A model generated the notes under the pieces. That model saw only the letters and a program-made list of their open reading frames with translations. It ran no database searches and was not told the DNA's origin. From a virus: DNA of 64,000 nt. The position numbers and the translations under genes are program-made. The DNA lies in the IMG/VR virus record IMGVR_UViG_3300032073_005220, positions 93,015 to 157,014 of that record; one strand, written 5' to 3'. Below, piece by piece: positions 1-7,910 of the stretch; positions within the stretch are counted from its first letter, which is position 1, and every line of letters begins with the position of its first letter.

Positions 1-2
1 TT

Positions 3-398
3 ATCAACGAGAAAGAACTTAACGAATACTTCTCTATGGACAGAAATGTTATTGAAAAATTATCTCCAGAAGACACAGCTCAAATTTCATATAGACTATC
101 TCAGTTCGCTTTTCATGTACAAAGAACTTTAAACAGAGAAATAGCTAGACATAATTGGGCCGAGGAGACTATCAAAGAAACTATAGCTGATGAATTAAAC
201 AGCTATAAAGGTTATGGTTATGTAGAAAAATATTACCAAGCAGTTAAGCACAATGAAGCTGCTCAATCCTTAAGCAAGATTAAAAAATACGCTAAACAGA
301 GAATGGATAGATTGTCATATACTGCTAACTCCATAAAAAATCTTTCGGACATACTTATGGCTATTAATAGGAATAAGAATAAAAATGGACATCAATAA
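3..398 (+). CDS. Partial helical protein of unknown function, 5' end outside the window
   Basis: The frame is open from the left edge of the window, so the true start is probably outside. The first internal ATG is at 36, but the codons before it (reading INEKELNEYFS) are compatible with coding. The visible 131 residues are charged and predicted mainly helical, with a long basic helix near the C-terminus (RMDRLSYTANSIKNLSDIL). There is no catalytic motif. The size, helical make-up and position just before helicase and primase recall small phage recombination mediators of the UvsY kind, but no diagnostic residue proves this and I do not assign it. Its stop overlaps the start of the next gene by 14 bases, so it belongs to the replication operon. 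Confidence 0.6.
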   Translation: MNEKELNEYFSMDRNVIEKLSPEDTAQISYRLSQFAFHVQRTLNREIARHNWAEETIKETIADELNSYKGYGYVEKYYQAVKHNEAAQSLSKIKKYAKQRMDRLSYTANSIKNLSDILMAINRNKNKNGHQ

Positions 399-807
399 AT
401 TAAAACAAGATCCTGAAAAAATCCAACAGCTTATAGACTTGTTGGGCTCATTGCTGCCTGAAACGGAACTAGAACCTCAAGCAGTAAAGAAAAAGACTAC
501 AAAGAAAAAAGCGACAAAGAAAAAGACTTCAACCACAAAAAAGCCTAGAAACACTAGGAAAAAACCAGAAGAGCAAGAGTCTACTAATAAATTTTTAGAC
601 ATGCCCGAAATGAATATGCATAAAGAAGACGGGAAAATAGATAAACAACTTCAACAGTTCCCACCCACGCCTAGATCAAGACCTTCTGTCCAAAACGTTT
701 CTGTTAGATGCAGGATTTGTGGCAAAGAAGAGACCATAAGCCAAGGTTTGCTTTTTGAGGGAGCAAACAGATATAAATGTAATAAATGTTCTACACAGTC
801 AGGCTAA
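385..807 (+). CDS. Lys-rich zinc-ribbon protein, function unknown
   Basis: 140 residues. Residues 1-30 are a short acidic helical segment. Residues about 35-60 are a run of Lys/Thr/Arg (KKKTTKKKATKKK and following) like histone H1 tails, likely to bind nucleic acid. A Pro-rich spacer follows. The C-terminal 35 residues hold a CxxC (CRIC) and a second CxxC (CNKC) about 23 residues later, a treble-clef or zinc-ribbon layout. The protein therefore looks like a DNA- or RNA-binding accessory factor. It overlaps the gene before and ends one base before the helicase start, so it is probably co-translated with the replisome. A role in transcription or replication-fork loading is possible but unproven. 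Confidence 0.7.
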   Translation: MDINKLKQDPEKIQQLIDLLGSLLPETELEPQAVKKKTTKKKATKKKTSTTKKPRNTRKKPEEQESTNKFLDMPEMNMHKEDGKIDKQLQQFPPTPRSRPSVQNVSVRCRICGKEETISQGLLFEGANRYKCNKCSTQSG

Positions 808-808
808 A

Positions 809-2272
809 ATGATATTATCAAACCCTTCCGCTGAACGTGCTATATTAGCAGCCATAATCAAATATGGTTCAGATATATTTTATGATGTTTCTGACATACT
901 AACAGATAAGTGTTTTACTATAGATAGCAACTGCAATATTTTCCAGTGCATTAAAAAGTCTATAGAGAACAATAATCAAAGTCATATTGACTTAGCTTCT
1001 ATATATAGCAGTGCTCAGGAATTAGGAATGTCGAAAGTGTTTTCTACGAAAGAAGAGAACCAGCACCTTAAAGCTGTCATAGACTTTCCTGTAGAAAAAG
1101 ACAACGCTAGGAAATTCGCTACGCAGATTAGAAAACTAGAAGTAGCTAGAGCCTTAAGAGAAAACCTACAATCTGCACAAAATGATTTGCTAGAAGTAAC
1201 AGGTACTGAAAATGTGTCATCTATTTTATCCATAGCAGAAGATAAAGTATTAAATTTTTCAGAAAGTTTGACAGATACAGAGAATCATCCAGCTCCTATG
1301 AGCGATGATATAGATGAGTATATCCAGCATCTTATAGATAATAAAACAGAACAAGTGGGTATTCCTACGGGTTTTCCTGTCTATGATTCTGCTATTGGAG
1401 GAGGACTTAGAAAAGGCACAGTAAATGTCATAGCAGCTAGACCTAAAACTGGTAAAACGCTTTTGTCTGATAACATGGGATTTTTTATAGCAAGTAAAAT
1501 GGGTATCCCTGTATTAAATTTAGATACAGAAATGAACAAAGAAGATCATATCAACCGTATACTAGCTATGATCACAGAAGTGTCTATAGACAAGATAGAA
1601 ACCGGTAAATTTGTAGATTCGGCTAGTCATAAAACTAAAATAGAAAAGGGCATACAGAAGATTAAAGACTCTAAGTTGTATTATAAATCTATTGCAGGTA
1701 AAGGTTTTGATGAACAGATCTCTTTGATGAGAAGATGGATAATGACGGAAGTGGGCATGAATACTGATGGAACGGCTAAAGATTGCGTAATATTTTATGA
1801 TTACTTAAAATTGATGGATACACAAGGCATGTCTCAAGATATGAAAGAGTATCAAGTCTTAGGGTTTATGATGACAGCGTTGCATAATTTTGCCGTAAAA
1901 TATAAAATACCTATTGTGTCATTTATACAATTAAATAGAGATGGAATCACAAAAGAAACTACTGATGCCGCAAGCGGCTCAGACAGAATCGTGTGGCTTT
2001 GTAGTAATTTCAGTATATTCAAAAGAAAAACAGATGAAGAAATAGCAGAAGATGGCCCCGATCATGGTAATAGAAAATTAGTTCCTATTATCAGCAGGCA
2101 CGGAGGAGGCTTAGATGATAATGACTATATTAATTGTCATATGAAAGGTTGGTGCGCTAAAATTACAGAAGGTAAAACTAGACTTGAGGTAGTTAATAAC
2201 ACAGGAGACGATAAGGATGGCTTTGTTATTGGAGAAGACGGTGAAGAAGCAGAAACATTCCCATTTAATTAG
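809..2272 (+). CDS. dnaB: DnaB-type replicative DNA helicase
   Basis: 487 residues from the ATG at 809, one base after the previous stop. An upstream in-frame ATG at 755 would add 18 residues lying inside the zinc-ribbon gene and is rejected, because the conserved N-terminal domain begins at the later Met (SNPSAERAILAAIIKYG resembles the DnaB N-terminal helical bundle). The RecA-like motor follows a linker. Walker A is ARPKTGKT at about residues 210-217, Walker B lies around VIFYDY, and a following strand reads PIVSFIQLNRDG, as in DnaB motif H3. This is a hexameric helicase moving 5'-3' on the lagging-strand template, and it would work with the primase encoded next. Length matches DnaB (about 470 residues). 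Confidence 0.93.
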   Translation: MILSNPSAERAILAAIIKYGSDIFYDVSDILTDKCFTIDSNCNIFQCIKKSIENNNQSHIDLASIYSSAQELGMSKVFSTKEENQHLKAVIDFPVEKDNARKFATQIRKLEVARALRENLQSAQNDLLEVTGTENVSSILSIAEDKVLNFSESLTDTENHPAPMSDDIDEYIQHLIDNKTEQVGIPTGFPVYDSAIGGGLRKGTVNVIAARPKTGKTLLSDNMGFFIASKMGIPVLNLDTEMNKEDHINRILAMITEVSIDKIETGKFVDSASHKTKIEKGIQKIKDSKLYYKSIAGKGFDEQISLMRRWIMTEVGMNTDGTAKDCVIFYDYLKLMDTQGMSQDMKEYQVLGFMMTALHNFAVKYKIPIVSFIQLNRDGITKETTDAASGSDRIVWLCSNFSIFKRKTDEEIAEDGPDHGNRKLVPIISRHGGGLDDNDYINCHMKGWCAKITEGKTRLEVVNNTGDDKDGFVIGEDGEEAETFPFN

Positions 2273-3386
2273 TCAAGATAAACTAAAAGTAATCTGTGAC
2301 GGATTGTGCGACAATATTGAAGAATTATTAGAAAAATTTGATATTGAATATTCTTGTAATGGAAAGCTTTTAAGTATGGCTTGCCCTATACACGGAGGGG
2401 ACAATACGACAGCTTTAAATATATATCCTCAAGGAGATTCTTACAGAGGAAACTGGAAGTGCAGGACACATGGCTGCGAAGAAGTATTCAAGGGCTCTGT
2501 TATAGGATTCATTAGAGGTATTTTATCTAGAAACAAACACGCTTGGGAACAATCTGGAGATAAAATGGTTTCTTTCCAAGAGACGTTAACTTTTTGTTTA
2601 GCTTTTCTAAATCAAGAGTTAGACAAAATATCTATTGACCATACCCATAGAGACAAAAGTAAGTTTGTTGCAGCTATTAAGAATACCAGCAATCAATCAG
2701 AAAAAGTTTCTAGCGGAGTTCCAAGAAGCGTTGTCAGAAAACACTTAGACCTAACCCACCCCTATTATATAGACAGGGGGTTTTCTAAAGAAATTTTAGA
2801 TAGATACGACGTAGGATACTGTAGCGTGTCTGGCAAAGAAATGTTTGGTCGTATTGTAGTTCCTGTCTATGACCATGACTATCAACATATGATAGGATGT
2901 ACAGGTAGAACAGTTTTTCCTGTTTGTACAAAATGCAAACATTATCACGAAGCAGAATCAAAATGCCCTAACGAGAACGTGATGTTTCTTTACAGTAAAT
3001 GGAGGCATAGCAAAGGACTTAAAACTCAAAATTATTTATATAATATATGGTTTGCAAAACAACATATCAAAAAAAGTTATACTGCCATTATAGTTGAAAG
3101 TCCGGGCAACGTGTGGAGACTAGAAGAGGCTAATATACATAATAGCGTAGCCATATTTGGTTCTTCAATGAGCGATAGACAGAAAATGATACTTGATGCT
3201 TCGGGAGCCATGAATATAATAACGATTATGGATAATGACGAAGCAGGACAAAAGGCTGCGGAAAAAATTAAAAACAAATGTTGCAAAACCTATAATGTTA
3301 AAAACATAAACATAAAAGCGTCAGATATCGCAGACATGTCTATACAAGAAATTGATGAAGAAGTGAAACCTTTACTTAATATGTGA
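2217..3386 (+). CDS. dnaG: DnaG-type DNA primase with CHC2-like zinc finger and TOPRIM domain
   Basis: 389 residues from the ATG at 2217. The N-terminal zinc-binding domain has C56, H59, C82, H85 and C87 (CPIH, then CRTHGC). A central RNA polymerase-like region contains GRIVVPVYD and a second Cys cluster (CTKCKHY...KCP, about residues 240-255). The TOPRIM domain has the acidic residues E294 (IIVESPG) and D339/D341 (MDNDEAG). It makes RNA primers at the fork. It overlaps the helicase gene by 56 bases; a GTG at 2241 preceded by a GGAG sequence is an alternative start that would remove eight residues without touching a domain. No C-terminal helicase-binding domain is obvious; the protein is shorter than cellular DnaG (about 580 residues), as usual in phages. 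Confidence 0.92.
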   Translation: MALLLEKTVKKQKHSHLISQDKLKVICDGLCDNIEELLEKFDIEYSCNGKLLSMACPIHGGDNTTALNIYPQGDSYRGNWKCRTHGCEEVFKGSVIGFIRGILSRNKHAWEQSGDKMVSFQETLTFCLAFLNQELDKISIDHTHRDKSKFVAAIKNTSNQSEKVSSGVPRSVVRKHLDLTHPYYIDRGFSKEILDRYDVGYCSVSGKEMFGRIVVPVYDHDYQHMIGCTGRTVFPVCTKCKHYHEAESKCPNENVMFLYSKWRHSKGLKTQNYLYNIWFAKQHIKKSYTAIIVESPGNVWRLEEANIHNSVAIFGSSMSDRQKMILDASGAMNIITIMDNDEAGQKAAEKIKNKCCKTYNVKNINIKASDIADMSIQEIDEEVKPLLNM

Positions 3387-3393
3387 GTTTATA

Positions 3394-4119
3394 ATGAGTA
3401 CAATAATAGCGCTTTCAGGAAGAAAGCAATCTGGTAAAACTACAATTGGTAATTTCTTTATTAGCTTATTTTTGTCTAATATGGGAATTTCTAAAGAGAT
3501 TAAAATAGAAGATAATGGAGACATTACGCTTTCTGATTTGTATGGCAATGAACTGTATAATAAAATAACACCAAGATATGAATTAGAAAAAGATTTCGTA
3601 ATAAGCAATCTATACAAAGATCTAGATCAACATATAAAAATATATAATTTTGCCGATACATTAAAACAAAATGTTTGCATGGATGTTCTAGGTATGTCTT
3701 ATCAGCAGTGTTATGGTTCTGATGAAGAAAAAAACAGCATGACCGGACTGTACTGGGAAAATCAAGAACTGTCCGCTAGAGAAGTCATGCAGTTTATTGG
3801 TACCGACATCTTCAGGAAAGTTAAAAAAACTGTATGGATAGATAGCACAATGTCTCAAATAACTAAAGAAAAGCCGAAAATGGCAATTATTACTGACTGT
3901 AGATTCCCAGACGAGGTTGACGCCGTTAAAAATGCAGGAGGTTATGTAATTAGACTGACTAGAGATTTACATAATTCATCACATATTAGTGAGACTGCTT
4001 TGGACGAAGATAACTATGATTGGAATAATTTTGATTATGTGTTAGATAATCAGAATTTAACGATATATGAACAATCTTTACAAATACAGGAATGGTTAGA
4101 CACATTACCAGCTACATAA
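3394..4119 (+). CDS. Deoxynucleoside monophosphate kinase
   Basis: 241 residues. A P-loop sits at the very N-terminus (GRKQSGKTT, G9-T17), followed by a phage-type dNMP kinase body. Mid-protein features include a VMQFIGTDIFR segment and IITDCRFPDEVDAV, both typical of the T4 gp1-like family, in which the Asp-Arg segment helps bind substrate. The enzyme phosphorylates dNMPs to dNDPs from ATP, feeding the dNTP pool for phage replication. Its place between primase and polymerase fits a nucleotide-supply role. It starts eight bases after the primase stop. Whether it accepts a modified nucleotide, as some phage kinases do, cannot be told from sequence. Confidence 0.85.
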   Translation: MSTIIALSGRKQSGKTTIGNFFISLFLSNMGISKEIKIEDNGDITLSDLYGNELYNKITPRYELEKDFVISNLYKDLDQHIKIYNFADTLKQNVCMDVLGMSYQQCYGSDEEKNSMTGLYWENQELSAREVMQFIGTDIFRKVKKTVWIDSTMSQITKEKPKMAIITDCRFPDEVDAVKNAGGYVIRLTRDLHNSSHISETALDEDNYDWNNFDYVLDNQNLTIYEQSLQIQEWLDTLPAT

Positions 4120-4120
4120 T

Positions 4121-5164
4121 ATGATTATAACTTATTTTCGTTCTTCCAGCTATAACACGCACAACATGTGCCCTCAGCAATATTATTTTGAATATGTTCT
4201 TGGGTGGAGAGGTAGTTCTGGACTAAAAGCTGACAAAGGTACTATTGTACACAAAGTATTGGAAATACTAGCTGTTATAAAACAAGGTTTACAAAACGAT
4301 AAAAAAGAAATTATAGACGATATACTAGGGAATATTAGTACTACAGGATATGATTTAGAAGAAATTATTAAACAAGTGTATGATTATTATTCTTCTCATA
4401 ATAGTCACCATAACTGGAAACCCAGAGATAGTAAAGACTGTAGAGAATGGGTCTATAAAGCTTTGGAATTTAACGAGGGAATGTTTGATCCTAGAAATAG
4501 AGACATCTTAGAACCAGAGCAGCATTTTGATTTTGAAATAGATAAGACATGGGCAGACTATGATTATGACACTTCAGAAGGTAAATTATCTGGTAAACTG
4601 GCACTAAAAGGAACAATAGATTTAATTACTTTAGTCAATAAAGACACCATAGAAATAATTGATTGGAAAACAGGAAAAAGGCGAGATTGGGCTACGGGAA
4701 AAGAAAAGACTCAAGAAAAACTGGAGGTAGATCCTCAATTAAGGATATATTACTATGCTATTAAAAATTTATATCCCAATATTAGATATGTCATTTTCTC
4801 TATATATTTTATAAATGACGGAGGTCCTTTTTCTGTATGTTTTGACGATTCTGATATGGAAGCAACAGAACACTTATTAAGACAAAAATTTGAACATATC
4901 AAACACACAAGAAAACCATTCTTGAAAAAAAGCTGGATGTGTAATAAGCTGTGCCATTTTGGAAAAACAACTTTTGAAGATACTCATATAGAACCTATGG
5001 AAGAATACAGAGATAATCAAAGAACAACACCGGGTTATGTGATGACTAAATGCGAACAAGTTAAACACGATTTAGACTTGTATGGTATCGACGCTGTCAC
5101 TAATATATATAAACACCCTAATCACAAATTTGGAAAGTATCAAGCTCCCGGATCAACAGAATGA
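4121..5164 (+). CDS. RecB/Cas4-like PD-(D/E)xK nuclease
   Basis: 347 residues. The RecB-family nuclease motifs are present: an N-terminal SSSYNTHNMCPQQYYFEYV segment (family pattern S...Y..CP..Y.y), GTIVHKVLE, then LKGTIDL with D167 and IIDWKTGK with D184 and K186. Cys17 plus C274, C278 and C311 near the C-terminus are spaced like the four iron-sulfur cysteines of AddB/Cas4 nucleases, although the C-x3-C-x32-C spacing is not standard. Expected activity is single-strand or end-resecting exonuclease in recombination, perhaps serving the annealing protein encoded at 17366. It overlaps the polymerase start by 4 bases (ATGA), indicating translational coupling. Iron-sulfur binding is inferred only. 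Confidence 0.82.
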   Translation: MIITYFRSSSYNTHNMCPQQYYFEYVLGWRGSSGLKADKGTIVHKVLEILAVIKQGLQNDKKEIIDDILGNISTTGYDLEEIIKQVYDYYSSHNSHHNWKPRDSKDCREWVYKALEFNEGMFDPRNRDILEPEQHFDFEIDKTWADYDYDTSEGKLSGKLALKGTIDLITLVNKDTIEIIDWKTGKRRDWATGKEKTQEKLEVDPQLRIYYYAIKNLYPNIRYVIFSIYFINDGGPFSVCFDDSDMEATEHLLRQKFEHIKHTRKPFLKKSWMCNKLCHFGKTTFEDTHIEPMEEYRDNQRTTPGYVMTKCEQVKHDLDLYGIDAVTNIYKHPNHKFGKYQAPGSTE

Positions 5165-7041
5165 ATCAGTATATACCCTTGCATGTGCATTCGCACTATT
5201 CTTTATTGGACGGATTATCTAAGCCTGCGCAGATAGCTGATAGGTGTTTAGAAATAGGCGTCAAATCTTGCGCTATCACAGATCATGGTACAATATCTGG
5301 TTGTGTGCAGTTTTATGAAACCATGAAGAAAAAAAATATTAAGCCAATACTAGGTTGTGAAATCTATGTTTGTTCTCAAGATTCCGAAATTAAAAAACCA
5401 GAAAATGCTAAATTAAGTCATTTCCTACTTTTGGCTAAAAACAAGGCAGGCTGGGATTCTCTTATAAAACTAGTTTCTTACAGCAATATGGAATCTAGAT
5501 ACTACCATAAACCCAGAGTTTCCCTGAATGATCTGCAACAATTTATAGATGGTAACACTATAGGTTTTTGTGGACATCTTGGTTCTACCTTGGCTAATCT
5601 TATACAAAACAACAAAGATAATTCTGCAATTACAGAAGGTTGTGAATTTGTGTCTAGGATGCAAAGCATGTTTGGTAGAGATAATTTCTTTTTAGAAGCT
5701 CAACTTATGGACAGGGAAAACAATCCAGAGCAACAAGAGATGACAGATATAGTTAGAAATATATCTAATAAAACTAAATGTAAAATCATCTGCACTCCAG
5801 ATGCTCATTATTGCAGGCAAGAGGATTCTATAGACCAGAGAATACTATTGTGCAACAATTTAAAAACTACACTAATAGATGTAAACAAAAAGTGTTTAAA
5901 TAATGAAAAAGTTCCTATGGGTGTGTTTTTCACTTCGGATAATTATCACATTCTCTCTCAAGAAGAAATTTCTAACCTACATACAGAAGAAGAAATTGAA
6001 AACACGAATTTAATTGACAGTATGTGCGAAGAATATGATATTCTAAGCGCTCCTGTATTACCTCCGTATGATTGTCCAAACAATGCTGATCCAGCTGAAT
6101 ATTTAAGAGAATTATGCAGACAAGGGTGGAAGCAGAAAATAGCTAATGATGTGGACAAAGAAAAACATCAAATTTATGTAGACAGAATAAAAAGAGAGCT
6201 AGACGTATTGCAAGGCGCTAATTTGTCTAGCTACTTCCTAACCGTTGTGGATATAGTGAATTATGTTAAAAGTCAAGGATGGCTACCCGGTCCCGGACGA
6301 GGTTCAGCGGCCGGGTGTTTGGTTTCATATCTTATAGGTATTACCTCTATAGATCCTATTAAGTACAATCTTATTTTTGAAAGATTTTACAACTCTGGCA
6401 GAAATACTGAAGATAGGGTGTCTATGCCAGATATTGATGTTGATGTTCCTATTAATAAAAGAGAAGATGTTATATCTTATATAAAGAATAAGTATGGAGA
6501 AGATAAAGTTTCTCAAATGATTACATATAACACTATGAAAGGTAGAGGTGCTTTAAAAGAAGTATTAAGAGTCTATGGAAATATTAATTTTGAAGAAATG
6601 AATAATATCACCAAGAACATACCTGATGAGGCTAAAATCGCAGATGAACTACAAGAAATGAAAGAGAATACAGGAGAATCGTCTATTATTAGATGGGCAT
6701 TAGAAAATAATGTTGACAGACTAAAGGAATGGTGCTATATTAATGATAGTGGAGAATTGGCTGGGCCACTCTCTAAAAGATTTGAACAGGCCATTCGTTT
6801 GGAAGGCACGAAGTCTAATCAATCTAAACATGCTGCTGGTGTAGTTATTAGTAGCACTCCTTTAAGGGATATTTGTCCGATGGTTTTAGATACCAAAAAT
6901 AAACAACAGATAGCCGGAATGGAGATGCAAGATTTAGAGGCCCTTGGCATGATTAAATTTGATATTTTAGGTATTGCTATGTTAGATAAAATCATGTCTA
7001 TATCAGCACAACTATCACAAGGAGACACCCATGATAACTAA
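5161..7041 (+). CDS. dnaE: DNA polymerase III alpha subunit, N-terminal half (PHP and catalytic palm)
   Basis: 626 residues. The PHP domain opens the protein (H8, H10, H12 in LHVHSHYSLLDG; ITDHGT; GCEIY). The C-family polymerase core follows: GWLPGPGRGSAAGCLVSYL, the catalytic acids D426 and D428 in MPDIDVDV, and the third acid D601 in IKFDILG. The protein then stops about 25 residues later, at the point where intact alpha subunits continue into the FQLES segment. That segment is found at the start of the gene at 7911. All three catalytic Asp residues lie in this half, but fingers, beta-binding and OB parts do not, so the halves must associate to work. The gene starts in an ATGA overlap with the nuclease gene. 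Confidence 0.92.
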   Translation: MNQYIPLHVHSHYSLLDGLSKPAQIADRCLEIGVKSCAITDHGTISGCVQFYETMKKKNIKPILGCEIYVCSQDSEIKKPENAKLSHFLLLAKNKAGWDSLIKLVSYSNMESRYYHKPRVSLNDLQQFIDGNTIGFCGHLGSTLANLIQNNKDNSAITEGCEFVSRMQSMFGRDNFFLEAQLMDRENNPEQQEMTDIVRNISNKTKCKIICTPDAHYCRQEDSIDQRILLCNNLKTTLIDVNKKCLNNEKVPMGVFFTSDNYHILSQEEISNLHTEEEIENTNLIDSMCEEYDILSAPVLPPYDCPNNADPAEYLRELCRQGWKQKIANDVDKEKHQIYVDRIKRELDVLQGANLSSYFLTVVDIVNYVKSQGWLPGPGRGSAAGCLVSYLIGITSIDPIKYNLIFERFYNSGRNTEDRVSMPDIDVDVPINKREDVISYIKNKYGEDKVSQMITYNTMKGRGALKEVLRVYGNINFEEMNNITKNIPDEAKIADELQEMKENTGESSIIRWALENNVDRLKEWCYINDSGELAGPLSKRFEQAIRLEGTKSNQSKHAAGVVISSTPLRDICPMVLDTKNKQQIAGMEMQDLEALGMIKFDILGIAMLDKIMSISAQLSQGDTHDN

Positions 7042-7213
7042 AAAATTTGCAGATTTATCGATAAATGCAAAATTTGTACATAATAATCTTGAGTATCAAA
7101 AGTTACAACCAATCAAAATATCTTGTTGCAAGTCCGTCAACGCTTGTGTAGCATCTCAACCTGCTAATAAAGTATTTATCAACCCCAACCAGGAAGTTAA
7201 AGTAAATGTCTAA
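7031..7213 (+). CDS. Small Cys-containing protein between the polymerase halves
   Basis: 60 residues (MITKKFADLS...). The ATG at 7031 lies inside the end of the polymerase N-half gene and is preceded by a strong AAGGAG seven bases upstream, which supports real translation. The stop overlaps the exonuclease start by 8 bases. The body reads like a short beta barrel, with an SCCKSVNACVA segment at its centre and a conserved-looking KVFINPNQEV end. I know similar small proteins of this pattern from phage genomes, but no function is established that I can cite. The position suggests a structural or bridging role near the polymerase, but co-translation alone does not prove contact. Confidence 0.7.
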   Translation: MITKKFADLSINAKFVHNNLEYQKLQPIKISCCKSVNACVASQPANKVFINPNQEVKVNV

Positions 7214-7904
7214 TTTTCATAAAATTTGTGTATTTGATTTAGAAACAGACGGAACAGATCCCAACTCCTGCAGCCCTGTTCAAATTGCTGCTCTTATGGT
7301 AGATCCGTTAAAGTTAGAAATTATACCCGATTCTAAATTTAATATAAATTTAAAACCAGAAAAATTAGAAGATAACCCAGACTATTCTTATGAAGATAGC
7401 GATGTATTGGATTTTCATGCTAAAGTTAAAGGAATAACTAGCGCACAAGTATTAGACGAATGGAAAAACTATCATTCACAGAAGCAGGGATGGACTTCTT
7501 TTGTTAGCTATCTAGACATGTATCATTTAGGTAACAGAAAAAAGAAATCTCAATTCACCGCACCTATTGCTGCTGGTTATAACATATTTAGATTTGATTT
7601 AAAGATTGTTGATAGGCTTAGTAGAAAATACGGTAATACAAATAAAGAAAAAAATAGCGACTTGTTTTTTCCTAGAGACACACTTGACTTAATCAACAAT
7701 GTTTTTTGTTGGTTTGAAGGAAATGACGAATTAAAAAATTACACCCTAGATCATCTCAGAGATTACTTTGGTATGGCAAAGGAAGGCGCTCATGACGCAT
7801 TGAAGGATGTAGAGGACACTGCTGAATTGACTATTAGGTTTCTAAGACTTCATAGAAAACTTTCAGCAAAAATTAAATTTAAGGATTCTTTTGTAGCACA
7901 TTAA
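7206..7904 (+). CDS. dnaQ: DEDDh 3'-5' exonuclease (DnaQ/epsilon-like proofreading subunit)
   Basis: 232 residues. Exo I motif: D11 and E13 in FDLETDG. Exo II: N126/D131 in GYNIFRFDLK. Exo III: H196-D197 and D201 in HDALKDVEDT, the DEDDh signature. The protein is close in length to E. coli epsilon (243 residues) but has a long middle segment between motifs I and II. In bacterial replicases this subunit removes mismatched 3' ends and binds the PHP domain of alpha. Here it is encoded exactly between the two halves of alpha, so it should form part of the same replicase. A possible AGGAAG ribosome site lies upstream, inside the small gene before it. Confidence 0.92.
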   Translation: MSNFHKICVFDLETDGTDPNSCSPVQIAALMVDPLKLEIIPDSKFNINLKPEKLEDNPDYSYEDSDVLDFHAKVKGITSAQVLDEWKNYHSQKQGWTSFVSYLDMYHLGNRKKKSQFTAPIAAGYNIFRFDLKIVDRLSRKYGNTNKEKNSDLFFPRDTLDLINNVFCWFEGNDELKNYTLDHLRDYFGMAKEGAHDALKDVEDTAELTIRFLRLHRKLSAKIKFKDSFVAH

Positions 7905-7910
7905 TATCTT

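Noticed and set aside
755-808. Longer helicase with an 18-residue extension
   Set aside because: The extension lies within the preceding zinc-ribbon gene and is unlike DnaB; the ATG at 809 follows that gene's stop by one base.
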